A stretch of DNA of 64,000 nt from assembly GCF_013337185.1 (NCBI RefSeq), contig NZ_SWDE01000003.1, positions 372,001-436,000 of the forward strand, written 5' to 3'. Shown piece by piece: positions 20,099 through 29,215 of the stretch (position 1 is its first letter; each line of letters opens with the position of its first letter). The position numbers were made by a program, and so were the translations under genes. This stretch comes from Serratia proteamaculans. Lineage in GTDB: Bacteria; Pseudomonadota; Gammaproteobacteria; Enterobacterales; Enterobacteriaceae. A model generated the notes under the pieces. That model made no database searches. It was not told the origin of the DNA and worked only from the letters and a program-made list of their open reading frames with translations.

Positions 20099-22462
20099 CT
20101 AAAACAGGCCCATCTGCCCTGTCACCAGCGTAGTAAAATCGTCATGCAAAAATGGCAGTATGGCGTCAGCCACCGGTTCCAACTGGCGCTCCAGATAATG
20201 GGGGTAATCAATCGCCGACTGTTGGGTTTCCAGCGGCTCCGGCCCGGCCACGGTCATCACATAGCTGATCCAGCCGCCGTTCTGGTATTGCAGCGGTCGC
20301 CCCTGCTGACGATTATAGTCGTCGGCGATGCGGGCTGCGCGAACATGTGGCGGGACGTTACGTTGATATTCGTCCAGCTTTCTGCGCAGGCGCTTGCGGT
20401 AGACCAGCCGATCGTCGAAATCGCCGTTAAGCGTTTGGCTAACGTATTCACGCACAAAATCCTGATACGGCTGGCGCTTGAAAATGCGTTGGTAAAGCTG
20501 CTGCTGGAACTGCTGCGCCAGCGGTGTCCAGTCGGTGCGCACCGTTTCCAGCCCCTTGTACACCATCTCTTCACTGCCATCCGGCTTGGCGATCAGCCCG
20601 GCATAACGTTTTTTACTGCCCTGTTCGGCACCACGAATGGTGGGCATCAGGAAACGTGAGTAATGGGTTTCGAACTCCAGTTCCAGCGCATTTTCCAGCC
20701 CGTACTGTTGCTGTAAATGCTGTTGCCACCATTGGTTCACCTGTTCGACCAATTTCCGGCCTATTTGCGCCGCCTGCTGCTCGTCATGCGGCTGTTTGAG
20801 CCAGACGAAGGTGGAATCGGTATCGCCGTAGATCACCTGATATCCCTGAGCCTCAATCAGTTCGCGTGTCTGGCGCATGATCTCATGACCACGCAGGGTG
20901 ATCGACGATGCCAGCCGGGGATCGAAAAAGCGGCAGCCGCTCGATCCCAGTACGCCGTAAAGCGCGTTCATGATGATCTTCAATGCCTGGGATAATGCTT
21001 TGTTCTGTTGTCGTTTAGCCGCTTCGCGGCCCTGCCAGATCTGCTCAACAATCGCCGGCAGGCAGTGTTTGTTGCGCGAGAAACGGGCGTTGCGGAAACC
21101 GGGCACCGAATCGGCGTCGCCGGGATGTTGCATGCCTTCCACCAGCCCGACCGGGTCGATCAGGAAGGTCCGGATGATTGATGGGTACAGGCTCTTGTAA
21201 TCGAGCACCAGTACCGAGTCATACAGGCCGGGCTGTGAATCCATCACAAAGCCGCCGGGGCTGTGTTCTTCCGGCTGCTCGCCAAGGTTGGGTGCGACAA
21301 AACCCAGCCGGTGCATACGCGGCATATACAGATTGCTGAAAGCGGCCACCGAGCCACCGCTGCGATCGGCCGCCAGCCCGGTCACCGTGGCGCGCTCCAG
21401 CAGGAAGGTCAGCAAATCGGTTTTGGCAAAGATTCGGGTGACCAGCTCGCAGTCCTTCAGGTTGTAACGCGCCAGCGCCGGTTTATCTTCGGCAAAGCGC
21501 CGGTCGATTTCCGCCATTCGCTGGTAGGGATTGTCGATCGACTTGCCTTCTCCCAATAGCGTCTGCGACACATGTTCGAGGCTGAAAGAAGGGAAGTTCC
21601 AGGTGGCGGATTTGAGCGCCTCGATACCGTCGATAATCAACCGCCCGGCGGCGGAGGCGAAAAAGTGGTTCTGCTTGAAGCCATGTTCACGCCATTCAAG
21701 CAGGTTGCCCCCGCGGCCCAGTTTTAACGGGATCTGGTAACGCTCAGCGTGTTTTTGCAGGACCCGTAAATCGAACTGCACCAGGTTCCAGCCGATGATG
21801 GCGTCGGGATCGTGCTGCTCCAGCCACTGATTCAGCCGTTCCAGCATTTGCGGGCGGCTGACGCAGTACTCCAGGTCAAAATCCAGCGGTTCATTGCCCC
21901 CGTTGGCCGGCCCGAGCATGTACACCTGGCGCTGACCGCAGCCTTCCAGCGCGATCGAGTACAGCTCGCCGTGGGCGGTGGTTTCAATGTCCAGCGAGAC
22001 CAGTTTCAAGGTTGGGCGATATTCCGGTGCCGGTTTCATTTGGCCGTTGATCAGCGGGCCGTTGCCGTTGGCCTGGCCGCTGAACCACACCGGCGCGGTG
22101 ATAAAACGCTCCATCAGGTAGCGTTCCGGCGGGCGGATATCGGCCTCGTAGAGATTGACGCCACCGTCTTTCAGCAGCCTTTCCAGTTTGATCAACTGAC
22201 GATGCTGACGGCAATACAGCCCCAGCACCGGGCGATGATGAAAATCGGTCAGCGGCAGCGGTTTCAGCTCCCATTGCCGCTCTTCCCGCAGCAACAGCTC
22301 GGCGCGTTGGCGCTGTTCGGCCGGGATAAAGGCGACCGAAGTCTGCGGTGCCAGGCGAAGTTGCTGCGGGCCGTTCTCGGTCGCCAGCCAAAACTCCACC
22401 TCGGTGCCGGCGGGCGTATCACGCCAGTGGCGGGTGAGCAAGAAACCCTGTTGGAGTGACAT
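20099..22462 (-). CDS. polB: DNA polymerase II
   Basis: A family-B replicative-type polymerase with proofreading, used in SOS-induced replication restart and bypass. The 787-residue protein has the 3'-5' exonuclease motif DIETT (Asp at 158), motif [11 protein letters not shown], motif B region [15 protein letters not shown], motif C YGDTDS (547-549) and KKRYAG. It ends in the beta-clamp binding peptide QMGLF. I take the ATG at 22462, eight bases after AGGA; a GTG directly before it is possible. A LexA-like box lies 50 bases upstream. In E. coli araDAB flanks it; here yabI is the next gene. Confidence 0.97.
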   Translation of the reverse strand: MSLQQGFLLTRHWRDTPAGTEVEFWLATENGPQQLRLAPQTSVAFIPAEQRQRAELLLREERQWELKPLPLTDFHHRPVLGLYCRQHRQLIKLERLLKDGGVNLYEADIRPPERYLMERFITAPVWFSGQANGNGPLINGQMKPAPEYRPTLKLVSLDIETTAHGELYSIALEGCGQRQVYMLGPANGGNEPLDFDLEYCVSRPQMLERLNQWLEQHDPDAIIGWNLVQFDLRVLQKHAERYQIPLKLGRGGNLLEWREHGFKQNHFFASAAGRLIIDGIEALKSATWNFPSFSLEHVSQTLLGEGKSIDNPYQRMAEIDRRFAEDKPALARYNLKDCELVTRIFAKTDLLTFLLERATVTGLAADRSGGSVAAFSNLYMPRMHRLGFVAPNLGEQPEEHSPGGFVMDSQPGLYDSVLVLDYKSLYPSIIRTFLIDPVGLVEGMQHPGDADSVPGFRNARFSRNKHCLPAIVEQIWQGREAAKRQQNKALSQALKIIMNALYGVLGSSGCRFFDPRLASSITLRGHEIMRQTRELIEAQGYQVIYGDTDSTFVWLKQPHDEQQAAQIGRKLVEQVNQWWQQHLQQQYGLENALELEFETHYSRFLMPTIRGAEQGSKKRYAGLIAKPDGSEEMVYKGLETVRTDWTPLAQQFQQQLYQRIFKRQPYQDFVREYVSQTLNGDFDDRLVYRKRLRRKLDEYQRNVPPHVRAARIADDYNRQQGRPLQYQNGGWISYVMTVAGPEPLETQQSAIDYPHYLERQLEPVADAILPFLHDDFTTLVTGQMGLF

Positions 22463-22512
22463 CACGCAGTTCCTGACAAGCTAAGCTAAAGGGGGGGAAT
22501 AGATAAATTATA

Positions 22513-22532
22513 GTATGGGTTTTTATACAGTA
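22513..22532 (-). promoter_or_regulatory. LexA (SOS) box of polB
   Basis: Read on the minus strand, TACTGTATAAAAACCCATAC fits CTG-N10-CAG except that the last triplet is CAT. It resembles the known E. coli polB operator, which also has a run of A after CTGTAT, and its position 50 bases before the start suits repression of polB. Confidence 0.7.
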
Positions 22533-22647
22533 ATTGTCCATTGCCGCACAGTTCTGCCAAAAACGCATACAATTCACCGGTTGACTCGTTCCCGGCCGCA
22601 CCTGACAATCCCACGCCCACGCGCTTTGGATAACCAACAGAGGTTTA

Positions 22648-23418
22648 ATGGAAGCCTATTTACAGCATTTGATTACCCAGTCTTTGGCTTTCACTTTGAT
22701 GGTCGTCATGTTCGTCGCGTTTCTGGAATCACTGGCGCTGGTAGGGCTGTTGCTGCCCGGTACGGTGATGATGGCCAGCATCGGCGCGCTGATCGGCAGC
22801 GGCCAGGTCGACTTCTATTATGCCTGGGCGGCGGGGATCGTCGGTTGCCTGCTGGGGGACTGGATCTCCTACTTTATCGGCCGCGCATTCAAGGGGCCGT
22901 TGCACCGCTGGTCGTTCCTGAAAAAGAACAAGGCGATGCTCGACAAGACTGAGCATGCGCTCCATCAACACAGTATGGCAACCATTCTGATTGGTCGTTT
23001 TATCGGCCCGACGCGTCCGCTGGTGCCAATGGTGGCCGGGATGCTGGACTTACCGCCGTACAAATTCGCATTGCCGAACATTATCGGTTGCATCACCTGG
23101 CCACCGGTCTATTTCTTCCCGGGTATTCTGGCCGGCGTGGCCATCGACATTCCTGCCAGCGCCAACAGCGCCTTATTCAAATGGTTGTTGTTTGCGGTGG
23201 CGATGCTGATTTGGCTGGCCGCCTGGCTGAGCTGGCGCTGGTGGCGTGAAGGTAAACGCAGCGCCGACCGCTTGAGCAACTTTTTGTCGCCACTGCGGCT
23301 GCGGATAGCCTGCGTGCTGAGCTGGATCCTGGCGCTCGGCGCCTTTTATTACCTGTCCCAACAGCCGCTGATGCCGGTTTACCGGCATTTACTTTGGAAG
23401 GTGCTGGCGGGGCAGTAA
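22648..23418 (+). CDS. yabI: YabI, DedA-family membrane protein
   Basis: A 256-residue inner-membrane protein with about five hydrophobic segments. DedA (VTT) proteins act as lipid scramblases or carriers that recycle undecaprenyl phosphate or other lipids and support membrane potential. Signatures: FLESLALVGLLLPGT near residue 25, GDWISYFIGR, and GRFIGPTRPLVPMVAGM with the conserved Arg-Pro pair. It matches E. coli YabI over its length. It is divergent from polB; the arabinose genes found between them in E. coli are absent. Confidence 0.94.
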   Translation: MEAYLQHLITQSLAFTLMVVMFVAFLESLALVGLLLPGTVMMASIGALIGSGQVDFYYAWAAGIVGCLLGDWISYFIGRAFKGPLHRWSFLKKNKAMLDKTEHALHQHSMATILIGRFIGPTRPLVPMVAGMLDLPPYKFALPNIIGCITWPPVYFFPGILAGVAIDIPASANSALFKWLLFAVAMLIWLAAWLSWRWWREGKRSADRLSNFLSPLRLRIACVLSWILALGAFYYLSQQPLMPVYRHLLWKVLAGQ

Positions 23419-23422
23419 CAAG

Positions 23423-23437
23423 GGGGCGTAACGCCCC
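23423..23437. terminator. Small hairpin between yabI and ilvN
   Basis: GGGGCG-TAA-CGCCCC, a 6-bp stem between two convergent genes, with only short T tracts. Weak evidence. Confidence 0.4.
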
Positions 23438-23445
23438 TCTGTGCT

Positions 23446-23739
23446 TTACTGGAAGAAGGCTTCCAACTGTTCGAACACCCGCACGTCCTCGCTGTGGCGT
23501 TTTACCTGCAGTACATCTTCAAGTTTTTCTACCTGGCTAATCATCTGCACCAGCCGCTGATCGTCCGCCACCAATAGCCAGATACGGCTCTGTTTGCCGT
23601 CTTTCAGCGGCAGACACAAAATACCCTCTACGTTGAAGGCACGGCGGGCAAACAGACCGCACACGTGCGACATCACGCCGGGATGGTTACGTACCGTCAG
23701 TTCCAGGATCACCTGTGGATTATTGAATTGTTCTGACAT
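23446..23739 (-). CDS. ilvN: Acetolactate synthase I regulatory subunit
   Basis: A 97-residue ACT-domain subunit that activates IlvB and makes it sensitive to valine. The ACT fold is clear in [20 protein letters not shown] followed by [17 protein letters not shown]. It begins 3 bases after the ilvB stop, so the two subunits are coupled. Length and C-terminal form match E. coli IlvN (96 residues). A second, longer small subunit (IlvH) is encoded at 44977. Confidence 0.95.
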   Translation of the reverse strand: MSEQFNNPQVILELTVRNHPGVMSHVCGLFARRAFNVEGILCLPLKDGKQSRIWLLVADDQRLVQMISQVEKLEDVLQVKRHSEDVRVFEQLEAFFQ

Positions 23740-23742
23740 GGC

Positions 23743-25437
23743 TTATTCTCCAATCATGTCGATGTTGGCGGCACCCGGCGGCACCATCGGGAAGACTTTT
23801 TCATTGATATCAATCAGCGCGTGGATCAGACAAGGGCCAGGCCGTTGGATCGCCTCGGCCAGCGCGGCTTGCGGATCTTCTGCGGCATTCAAATCACAGG
23901 TGTCCAGCCCGAAACCGGCGGCAATCTTGATAAAGTCGGTACGCTTGGGATAGGCGGCGGCAAAGATGCGCTGCTGGTAGAACAGCGTCTGCTGCTGATG
24001 CACCAGCCCCAACGCCTGGTTGTTCATCAGGATAATCTTCACGTCCAGATCATGCTCGACGGCGGTGGCCATTTCCTGAATGTTCATCATCAGGCTGCCG
24101 TCACCGGAGAAGCACAGCACCTTGCGCTGCGGTTCGGCCAGGGCTGCCCCTATCGCTGCCGGCAGACCGAAGCCCATGGTGCCCAATCCACCGGAGGTCA
24201 GCCACTGGCGCGGACGGCTCAGCGGGTAGGCCTGCGCCACCCACATCTGATGCTGGCCCACGTCGGTGGTGATAATGGCGCTTTCATCCACGCAGCGCGC
24301 AGCAGCCAGCACCAACCCGTAATGACTCAACGGATCTTCGGCATCCGGCATGTTGAATGGGAACTCGCGCTTCAGGCCGTTGACGGTGTCCAGCCATTCG
24401 CTGCGCGGCTGTGCCTCAATCTGTGGTAACAACTGTTGCAATACCTGGCCAACGTCGGCGTGAATGGCAATGTTGGCCTGTTTCACCTTGCCCAGTTCGG
24501 CACGGTCGATATCCACGTGGATGATGGCGGCGTTCGGGCAGAACTGTTCGGTTTTGCCAATCGCCCGATCGTCAAAGCGGGCGCCCAGTACGATCAGCAG
24601 ATCGGCCTCTTGCAGAATAAAGTTGGTGCTGCGTGCGGCATGCATCCCCAGCATGCCCAGCGACAGCGGGTGCTGCACCGGCATCGCACCCAACGCCATC
24701 AGCGTCATGGTGGTCGGCAGGTTGGCGCGTTCCGCCAGCTCAATCGCCTGTTGGTAAGCATTGGCGCAGATGATGCCGCCACCCAGATACAGCACCGGGC
24801 GTTTGGCCTGGTTGATCATCGCGGCGGCCTGGGTGACGGCAGAGGCTTCAAAGGCCGGTGCCGCATCGGGAATGGCGATCGGCGGCAGCTCATCCAGAGT
24901 GATCACTGCGGTTTGCACGTCTTTCGGCACGTCGATCCACACCGGGCCAGGGCGGCCGGATTCGGCGATACGGAACGCGTCGCAGATCACCTGCGGCAGT
25001 TCACGGATATCGCGGACCAAATGGTTGTGCTTGGTGATAGGAATCGAGATGCCGTAGGTATCAACTTCCTGGAAGGCGTCGGTACCAATCATTGAAGACG
25101 GCACCTGGCCGGTGATACATACCAGCGGGATGGAATCGAGCTTGGCGTCGGCGATGGCGGTGACCAGGTTGGTGGCACCCGGCCCGCTGGAGGCGATGCA
25201 CACCGCCGCCTTGCCATTGGCGCGTGCCATGCCCTGTGCCATAAAGCCCGCGCCCTGTTCGTGGCGTGCCAGTACGTGATGAATGCGGGTGCTTTGGCTC
25301 AGTGCGTCATACAGCGGCAGCGCAGCGCCGCCGGGAATGCCGGCAACGGTGGTGATGCCCTGACGCTCCAACAGGTGGACGATCAACTGTGCGCCGGTGA
25401 AGCTGTTGCCTTGCTGTGGCGTGCCCGAAATTGCCAT
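23743..25437 (-). CDS. ilvB: Acetolactate synthase I catalytic subunit
   Basis: A 564-residue thiamine-diphosphate and FAD enzyme that joins two pyruvates to acetolactate (valine, leucine) or pyruvate with 2-ketobutyrate (isoleucine). Seen: ARHEQGAGFMAQGMAR with the catalytic Glu, GPGATNLVTAIADA, GARFDDRAIGKTEQF, and the ThDP motif GDGSLMMNIQ (from about 445) ending in NN. It is IlvB rather than IlvI or IlvG by its N-terminus and by TFYQQ-type C-terminal sequence (QQQTLFYQQRIFAAAYP). Start chosen at MAISGTPQQ after AAAGGATAGG; six residues upstream are discounted. Expression is controlled by the ivbL leader. Confidence 0.96.
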   Translation of the reverse strand: MAISGTPQQGNSFTGAQLIVHLLERQGITTVAGIPGGAALPLYDALSQSTRIHHVLARHEQGAGFMAQGMARANGKAAVCIASSGPGATNLVTAIADAKLDSIPLVCITGQVPSSMIGTDAFQEVDTYGISIPITKHNHLVRDIRELPQVICDAFRIAESGRPGPVWIDVPKDVQTAVITLDELPPIAIPDAAPAFEASAVTQAAAMINQAKRPVLYLGGGIICANAYQQAIELAERANLPTTMTLMALGAMPVQHPLSLGMLGMHAARSTNFILQEADLLIVLGARFDDRAIGKTEQFCPNAAIIHVDIDRAELGKVKQANIAIHADVGQVLQQLLPQIEAQPRSEWLDTVNGLKREFPFNMPDAEDPLSHYGLVLAAARCVDESAIITTDVGQHQMWVAQAYPLSRPRQWLTSGGLGTMGFGLPAAIGAALAEPQRKVLCFSGDGSLMMNIQEMATAVEHDLDVKIILMNNQALGLVHQQQTLFYQQRIFAAAYPKRTDFIKIAAGFGLDTCDLNAAEDPQAALAEAIQRPGPCLIHALIDINEKVFPMVPPGAANIDMIGE

Positions 25438-25490
25438 GTTCCTATCCTTTCTCAAGGCCGGTTCGCTTTTCTGGGCAGGGGGCTGAAACT

Positions 25491-25523
25491 AAAAACCCCG
25501 CCCGGTTTGCGCCGGCGGGGTTT
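25491..25523 (-). terminator. Attenuator terminator of ilvBN
   Basis: On the minus strand, AACCCCGCC pairs with GGGCGGGGTT and is followed by TTTTAG. It lies between the ivbL stop and ilvB and should be avoided when ribosomes stall on valine codons. Confidence 0.85.
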
Positions 25524-25548
25524 GGGAATCGATGCGTTGATTCGGACC

Positions 25549-25650
25549 CTACGGCGCATTGCCGACGACCACCACCACACGCACGACGACCATCACCGCG
25601 GCTGGTAGCGCGGTAACTAGTAGGGTCGAAGTCAGCGAGGATGCGATCAC
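25549..25650 (-). CDS. ivbL: ilvB operon leader peptide
   Basis: A 33-residue leader that starts with GTG, six bases after an AAGG Shine-Dalgarno; an in-frame ATG 15 bases upstream is an alternative start. The second half reads AAVMVVVRVVVVVGNAP, almost the same as the end of E. coli IvbL, with nine valines in eleven residues. Stalling at scarce valyl-tRNA (and leucyl-tRNA, two Leu at 10-11) would prevent formation of the downstream terminator. The ORF ends 26 bases before the terminator arm. Confidence 0.92.
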   Translation of the reverse strand: MIASSLTSTLLVTALPAAVMVVVRVVVVVGNAP

Positions 25651-25753
25651 AGGGAACCTTATCATCAGTAAAAAAAGTCAGGATTTTATAAAACCACAGG
25701 CGCAAAATTCGCACAACAGGTTTATTTGCGCAGCATAAAAAACGCGCTGCGGA

Positions 25754-26458
25754 TCACGCTTTGTGTGAAATGCCGAGCACTCTGGCTTCCGGTGCGCTGC
25801 CGTCCAGCAGCGCCTGGGTGGGACCGTCGTAAAAAATGCGGCCATCGACCACCAGCAAGGTACGCGGGGCGATACGCGCAGCGTCATCCAGATTGTGCGA
25901 TACCATCAGCAGCGTCAGGTTACGTTGGTCGCACACCTCCTGCAGCAGTTGCAGCATCTCATTGCGTAATGCCGGATCGAGCGCCGAAAAAGGTTCGTCG
26001 AGCAGCAGGATCGGCCGCTGACGGATCAGACAGCGCGCCAGCGCGGCACGCTGGCGCTGGCCACCAGAAAGCTGAGACGGCAGACGCGGCAGATGTTCTT
26101 CCAACCCCACCTGGCGGGCAATCTGCGCCAACTGCAGCTTTTGCTGCTCATTGAGCCGCAGCCCCGGATCCAGACCCAGCCCGATATTCTGTTCTACCGT
26201 CAGGTGAGCAAACAGGTTGTTTTCCTGAAACAGCATCGAGACCGGACGTTTGGCCGGTGGCGTGGCGGTGTGATCGCTGCCGTCGAGCCGCAACCTGCCG
26301 CTGGCAGCCGGCAGGAACCCGGCAATCAGGCTGAGCAACGTGCTTTTGCCCGCACCGCTGGGGCCAAGCACCGCGACACGTTCGCCCGGCGCAATGCGCA
26401 GGTCAAAGCGCATTGGCAGGTGTTCATACAGGTAGGTCAGTTTTTCAAGCTCTATCAT
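25754..26458 (-). CDS. thiQ: Thiamine ABC transporter ATPase
   Basis: A 234-residue ATP-binding subunit that powers uptake of thiamine and its phosphates. It shows Walker [12 protein letters not shown] (about 33-43), the Q-loop region, the signature [12 protein letters not shown] and Walker [13 protein letters not shown], then the H-loop SHN. It overlaps thiP by 14 bases. Its C-terminus lies about 100 bases from the ilvB leader start and no obvious terminator separates them. Confidence 0.96.
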   Translation of the reverse strand: MIELEKLTYLYEHLPMRFDLRIAPGERVAVLGPSGAGKSTLLSLIAGFLPAASGRLRLDGSDHTATPPAKRPVSMLFQENNLFAHLTVEQNIGLGLDPGLRLNEQQKLQLAQIARQVGLEEHLPRLPSQLSGGQRQRAALARCLIRQRPILLLDEPFSALDPALRNEMLQLLQEVCDQRNLTLLMVSHNLDDAARIAPRTLLVVDGRIFYDGPTQALLDGSAPEARVLGISHKA

Positions 26459-28052
26459 GGCGGCCCGGTAAGCGTTCGATCAGGGTAAACAGCAGGAAAC
26501 ACAACAGTAGCAACAACAGGGCGGTGACCGCGCCATCATTGCTGCGATAGGCACCGATCTGTTGATACAGGTAGTAAGGCAGAGTGCGGAAGTGTTCGTT
26601 GCCAAACAGGGCGACGACGCCGAAATCGCCAATCGACAGTACGCAGGCGAAGGCCAGTGCCTGGGCCAGTGGGCGGCGCAAGGCTTTCAGTTCGATCAGC
26701 CGCAGTCGCTGCCAGCCGTGGATATCCAGCGACAGGCACAGTGGGTTGTAGCGTTCGGCCAGGTCACGCATCGGGTTTTCCAGCACTTTCAGCGCGTAGG
26801 GCACCGCCATCAGCGCATTGGTGAGGATCACCAGCGCATACGGCGACTGCGGCAGCCCGACGGTATCGCTCAACAGCAGGAAAAAACCGGTCGCCAGCAC
26901 GATGCCCGGCATTGCCAGGATCACCATACCGCTCAGCTCAAGTCGCTGGCCCCAGCGCAGCCGCTGTTGCAACTTCAGCTCACGGCTGCTCCACAGCAGC
27001 ATCATGGTCAGTACCACGCACAGCGCACCGGCACCGAGAGCAATACGTAACGAGGTGAATAAGGCCTGCCACAGCACCCGTTGTTGCAGCACGCTGACCA
27101 GGCTTTGGTTGGCGCCGTCGGCAATTACCGCCAGCAGCGGGGGTAACAGCAGCAGCAGGGCGGCAGCGATCAGCAGAAAATCGCTAACGCGACGCCACAG
27201 GCTGTCTTGCGGATTACGCCAGATGTGAGCGTGAGTGTTGCCTACGGGGAGTGCCTGGCTTAACCGCTGGCTGAGCACCACCAGCCCCAGGCAGCAGGCC
27301 AGTTGGATCAGCGCCAGCAGCGCGGCGCGGCTGAGATCGTAGTCATAGCTGAGCGCCTGGTAGATCGCCAGTTCGATGGTGGTGGCCTGCGGCCCGCCGC
27401 CCAGTGATAACACGGTGGCAAAGCTGGCAAAGCACAGCATAAAGATCAGCGCGCCGCTCGGCAGGATCTGGCGGCGAAGCGCCGGCCATTCGACAAAGCG
27501 GAACTGCTGCCGCCCATTCATGCCAAGCTGCGCTGCCAGTTGACGCTGTTCGACCGGGATGTTTTCCAGCGCCTGTAGCAGCAGGCGGGTCGCCAGCGGC
27601 AGGTTGAAGAACATGTGGGCCAGCAGAATGCCCTGCAGGCCATAGGGGGAGAAACTGTAGTTAATGCCGAGCCAACCACATATTTCGGCCAGCCAGCCTT
27701 GTCGGCCATACACGCTAAGCAGGCCGAATACCGCCACCAGCACCGGCAGCACCAGCGTCATGGCGCACAGCCGCAGCAGTAACTGGCGGCCGGGGAAACG
27801 GCGGCGGAACAGCGCTCGCGCCAGCAGGATAGCGGGCAGCACCGAGATCAGTGCCGACAGCAACGCCTGCCAGAAGGTGAAACGCACCACATGCCACAGG
27901 TAGCTGTCCTGCCACAGACCCTGCCAGTCGCTTTCCGGCGCGTGTCGCCACAGCGAACCCATCGCCAGTACGGCGATGGTCAGGATCAGACCGGAAGCCA
28001 GCAGCCCCGGCCATAGCCAGCGCGGGATCAGTGGCTGACGGCGGTTTGCCAT
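26445..28052 (-). CDS. thiP: Thiamine ABC transporter permease
   Basis: A 535-residue inner-membrane permease made of two fused halves, each with about six segments and an EAA loop (first [18 protein letters not shown]; second [13 protein letters not shown]). It matches E. coli ThiP throughout. It overlaps thiB by 25 bases and thiQ by 14, so the three subunits are translated from one message. Confidence 0.96.
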   Translation of the reverse strand: MANRRQPLIPRWLWPGLLASGLILTIAVLAMGSLWRHAPESDWQGLWQDSYLWHVVRFTFWQALLSALISVLPAILLARALFRRRFPGRQLLLRLCAMTLVLPVLVAVFGLLSVYGRQGWLAEICGWLGINYSFSPYGLQGILLAHMFFNLPLATRLLLQALENIPVEQRQLAAQLGMNGRQQFRFVEWPALRRQILPSGALIFMLCFASFATVLSLGGGPQATTIELAIYQALSYDYDLSRAALLALIQLACCLGLVVLSQRLSQALPVGNTHAHIWRNPQDSLWRRVSDFLLIAAALLLLLPPLLAVIADGANQSLVSVLQQRVLWQALFTSLRIALGAGALCVVLTMMLLWSSRELKLQQRLRWGQRLELSGMVILAMPGIVLATGFFLLLSDTVGLPQSPYALVILTNALMAVPYALKVLENPMRDLAERYNPLCLSLDIHGWQRLRLIELKALRRPLAQALAFACVLSIGDFGVVALFGNEHFRTLPYYLYQQIGAYRSNDGAVTALLLLLLCFLLFTLIERLPGRHDRA

Positions 28053-29014
28053 GCCCGGATCCAGTTGCCGCGTTGTTTGGCCACTTCTTCAGCGCTGTAT
28101 TGCAGCGCGGTCTGCGGTACGGTCATTTGCTCAAACCCGGCCGGCAGCTGGGTTTTGATCACCGGATACATCCAGTTGCCGGTGGGAATGCTGTTCTGGA
28201 ACGCCGGGGTCACCATAAATTGCATAAAGCGCTCTGCCAACGCCGGCTGTTTGCTGGCCTTGAGTTTGCCAGCTACCTCGACCTGCAGGTAGTGGCCTTC
28301 GCTGAAGTTAGCGGCGGCATAGCTGTCTTTCTTTTCTTCAATCAGATGGTAGGCCGGAGAGGTGGTGTAGCTGAGTACCAGGTCGCCTTCGCCCTTCAGG
28401 AACAGGCCGTAGGCTTCACTCCAGCCCTTGGTCACGGTGACGGTTTTTTTCGCCAGCTTTTGCCAGGCTTCGGAAGCCTTGTCGCCATAGACTTTCTGCA
28501 TCCACAACAGCAGGCCGAGGCCCGGCGTGCTGGTACGCGGATCTTCGTAAATCACTTTCCAGTTCTGGTCACTGTCGACCAGTTCCTGCAGGCTTTTGGG
28601 CGGGTTCTTCAGCTTTTCTTTGTTGTAAACGAAGGCAAAATAGCCGTAGTCATAAGGCACGAAGGTTTTATCCTGCCAGCCACCGGGGACGCTCAGCTTG
28701 GTGCTGTCGACGTTGCTCGGCACGAATAAACCGGTTTGTTGTGCGGCCTGCAGAAGGTTGTTGTCCAACCCCAACACCACGTCGGCGGCGCTGTTTTTTC
28801 CTTCCATGCGCAGGCGATTAAGCAGCGAAACGCCGTCCTCCAGCGCGACAAACTTCAGCTCACAGTCGCACTGGGCTTCAAAAGCCTTTTTGACCGCCGG
28901 GCCGGGGCCCCAGTCGGCAGCGAAGGAATCATAGGTGTAGACCGTCAGCACCGGTTTGGCGAACACCGGTGCAGCGCACAACAACAGTAATAAGGGCAGG
29001 CTTTTCTTGACCAC
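28028..29014 (-). CDS. thiB: Thiamine-binding periplasmic protein
   Basis: ThiB (TbpA) captures thiamine, TMP and TPP in the periplasm for ThiPQ. The 328-residue precursor has a signal peptide (KKSLPLLLLLCAAPVFA) and a mature start KPVLTVYTYDSFAADWGPG. The start is a GTG placed six bases after AGGAG; this matches the E. coli N-terminus, while the longer reading frame runs into the riboswitch and cannot be coding. The TPP riboswitch in its leader controls the operon. Confidence 0.95.
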   Translation of the reverse strand: MVKKSLPLLLLLCAAPVFAKPVLTVYTYDSFAADWGPGPAVKKAFEAQCDCELKFVALEDGVSLLNRLRMEGKNSAADVVLGLDNNLLQAAQQTGLFVPSNVDSTKLSVPGGWQDKTFVPYDYGYFAFVYNKEKLKNPPKSLQELVDSDQNWKVIYEDPRTSTPGLGLLLWMQKVYGDKASEAWQKLAKKTVTVTKGWSEAYGLFLKGEGDLVLSYTTSPAYHLIEEKKDSYAAANFSEGHYLQVEVAGKLKASKQPALAERFMQFMVTPAFQNSIPTGNWMYPVIKTQLPAGFEQMTVPQTALQYSAEEVAKQRGNWIRAWQTAVSH

Positions 29015-29083
29015 TTTGCACTCCTGAAAATTTAGGGGGGCAAGGGTATCTGAGGGGGCTAGCGGCGGCTGCCGGTTCGCTGG

Positions 29084-29175
29084 GCTCAAATCCCTCCGCC
29101 GGTATTGACCGGATCAGGTTCGACGGGTTTGTTCTCAGCAAAATCGGCACGCCGCATTTTGCACCCCGTTGAGAC
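29084..29175 (-). promoter_or_regulatory. TPP riboswitch (THI element)
   Basis: Read on the minus strand, the element has the conserved blocks GGGGTGC, GCTGAGA, then CGAACCTGATCCGG and GGCGGAGGGA. It folds the thiBPQ leader and, when thiamine diphosphate binds, should block translation or transcription of the transporter. Confidence 0.95.
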
Positions 29176-29215
29176 GGCGCCATTGTAAAGACTAACGGGC
29201 GTCGGTGAAAGGCGC

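Noticed and set aside
28929-29183. An 84-codon frame across the thiB leader
   Set aside because: It reads through the TPP riboswitch and is not coding.
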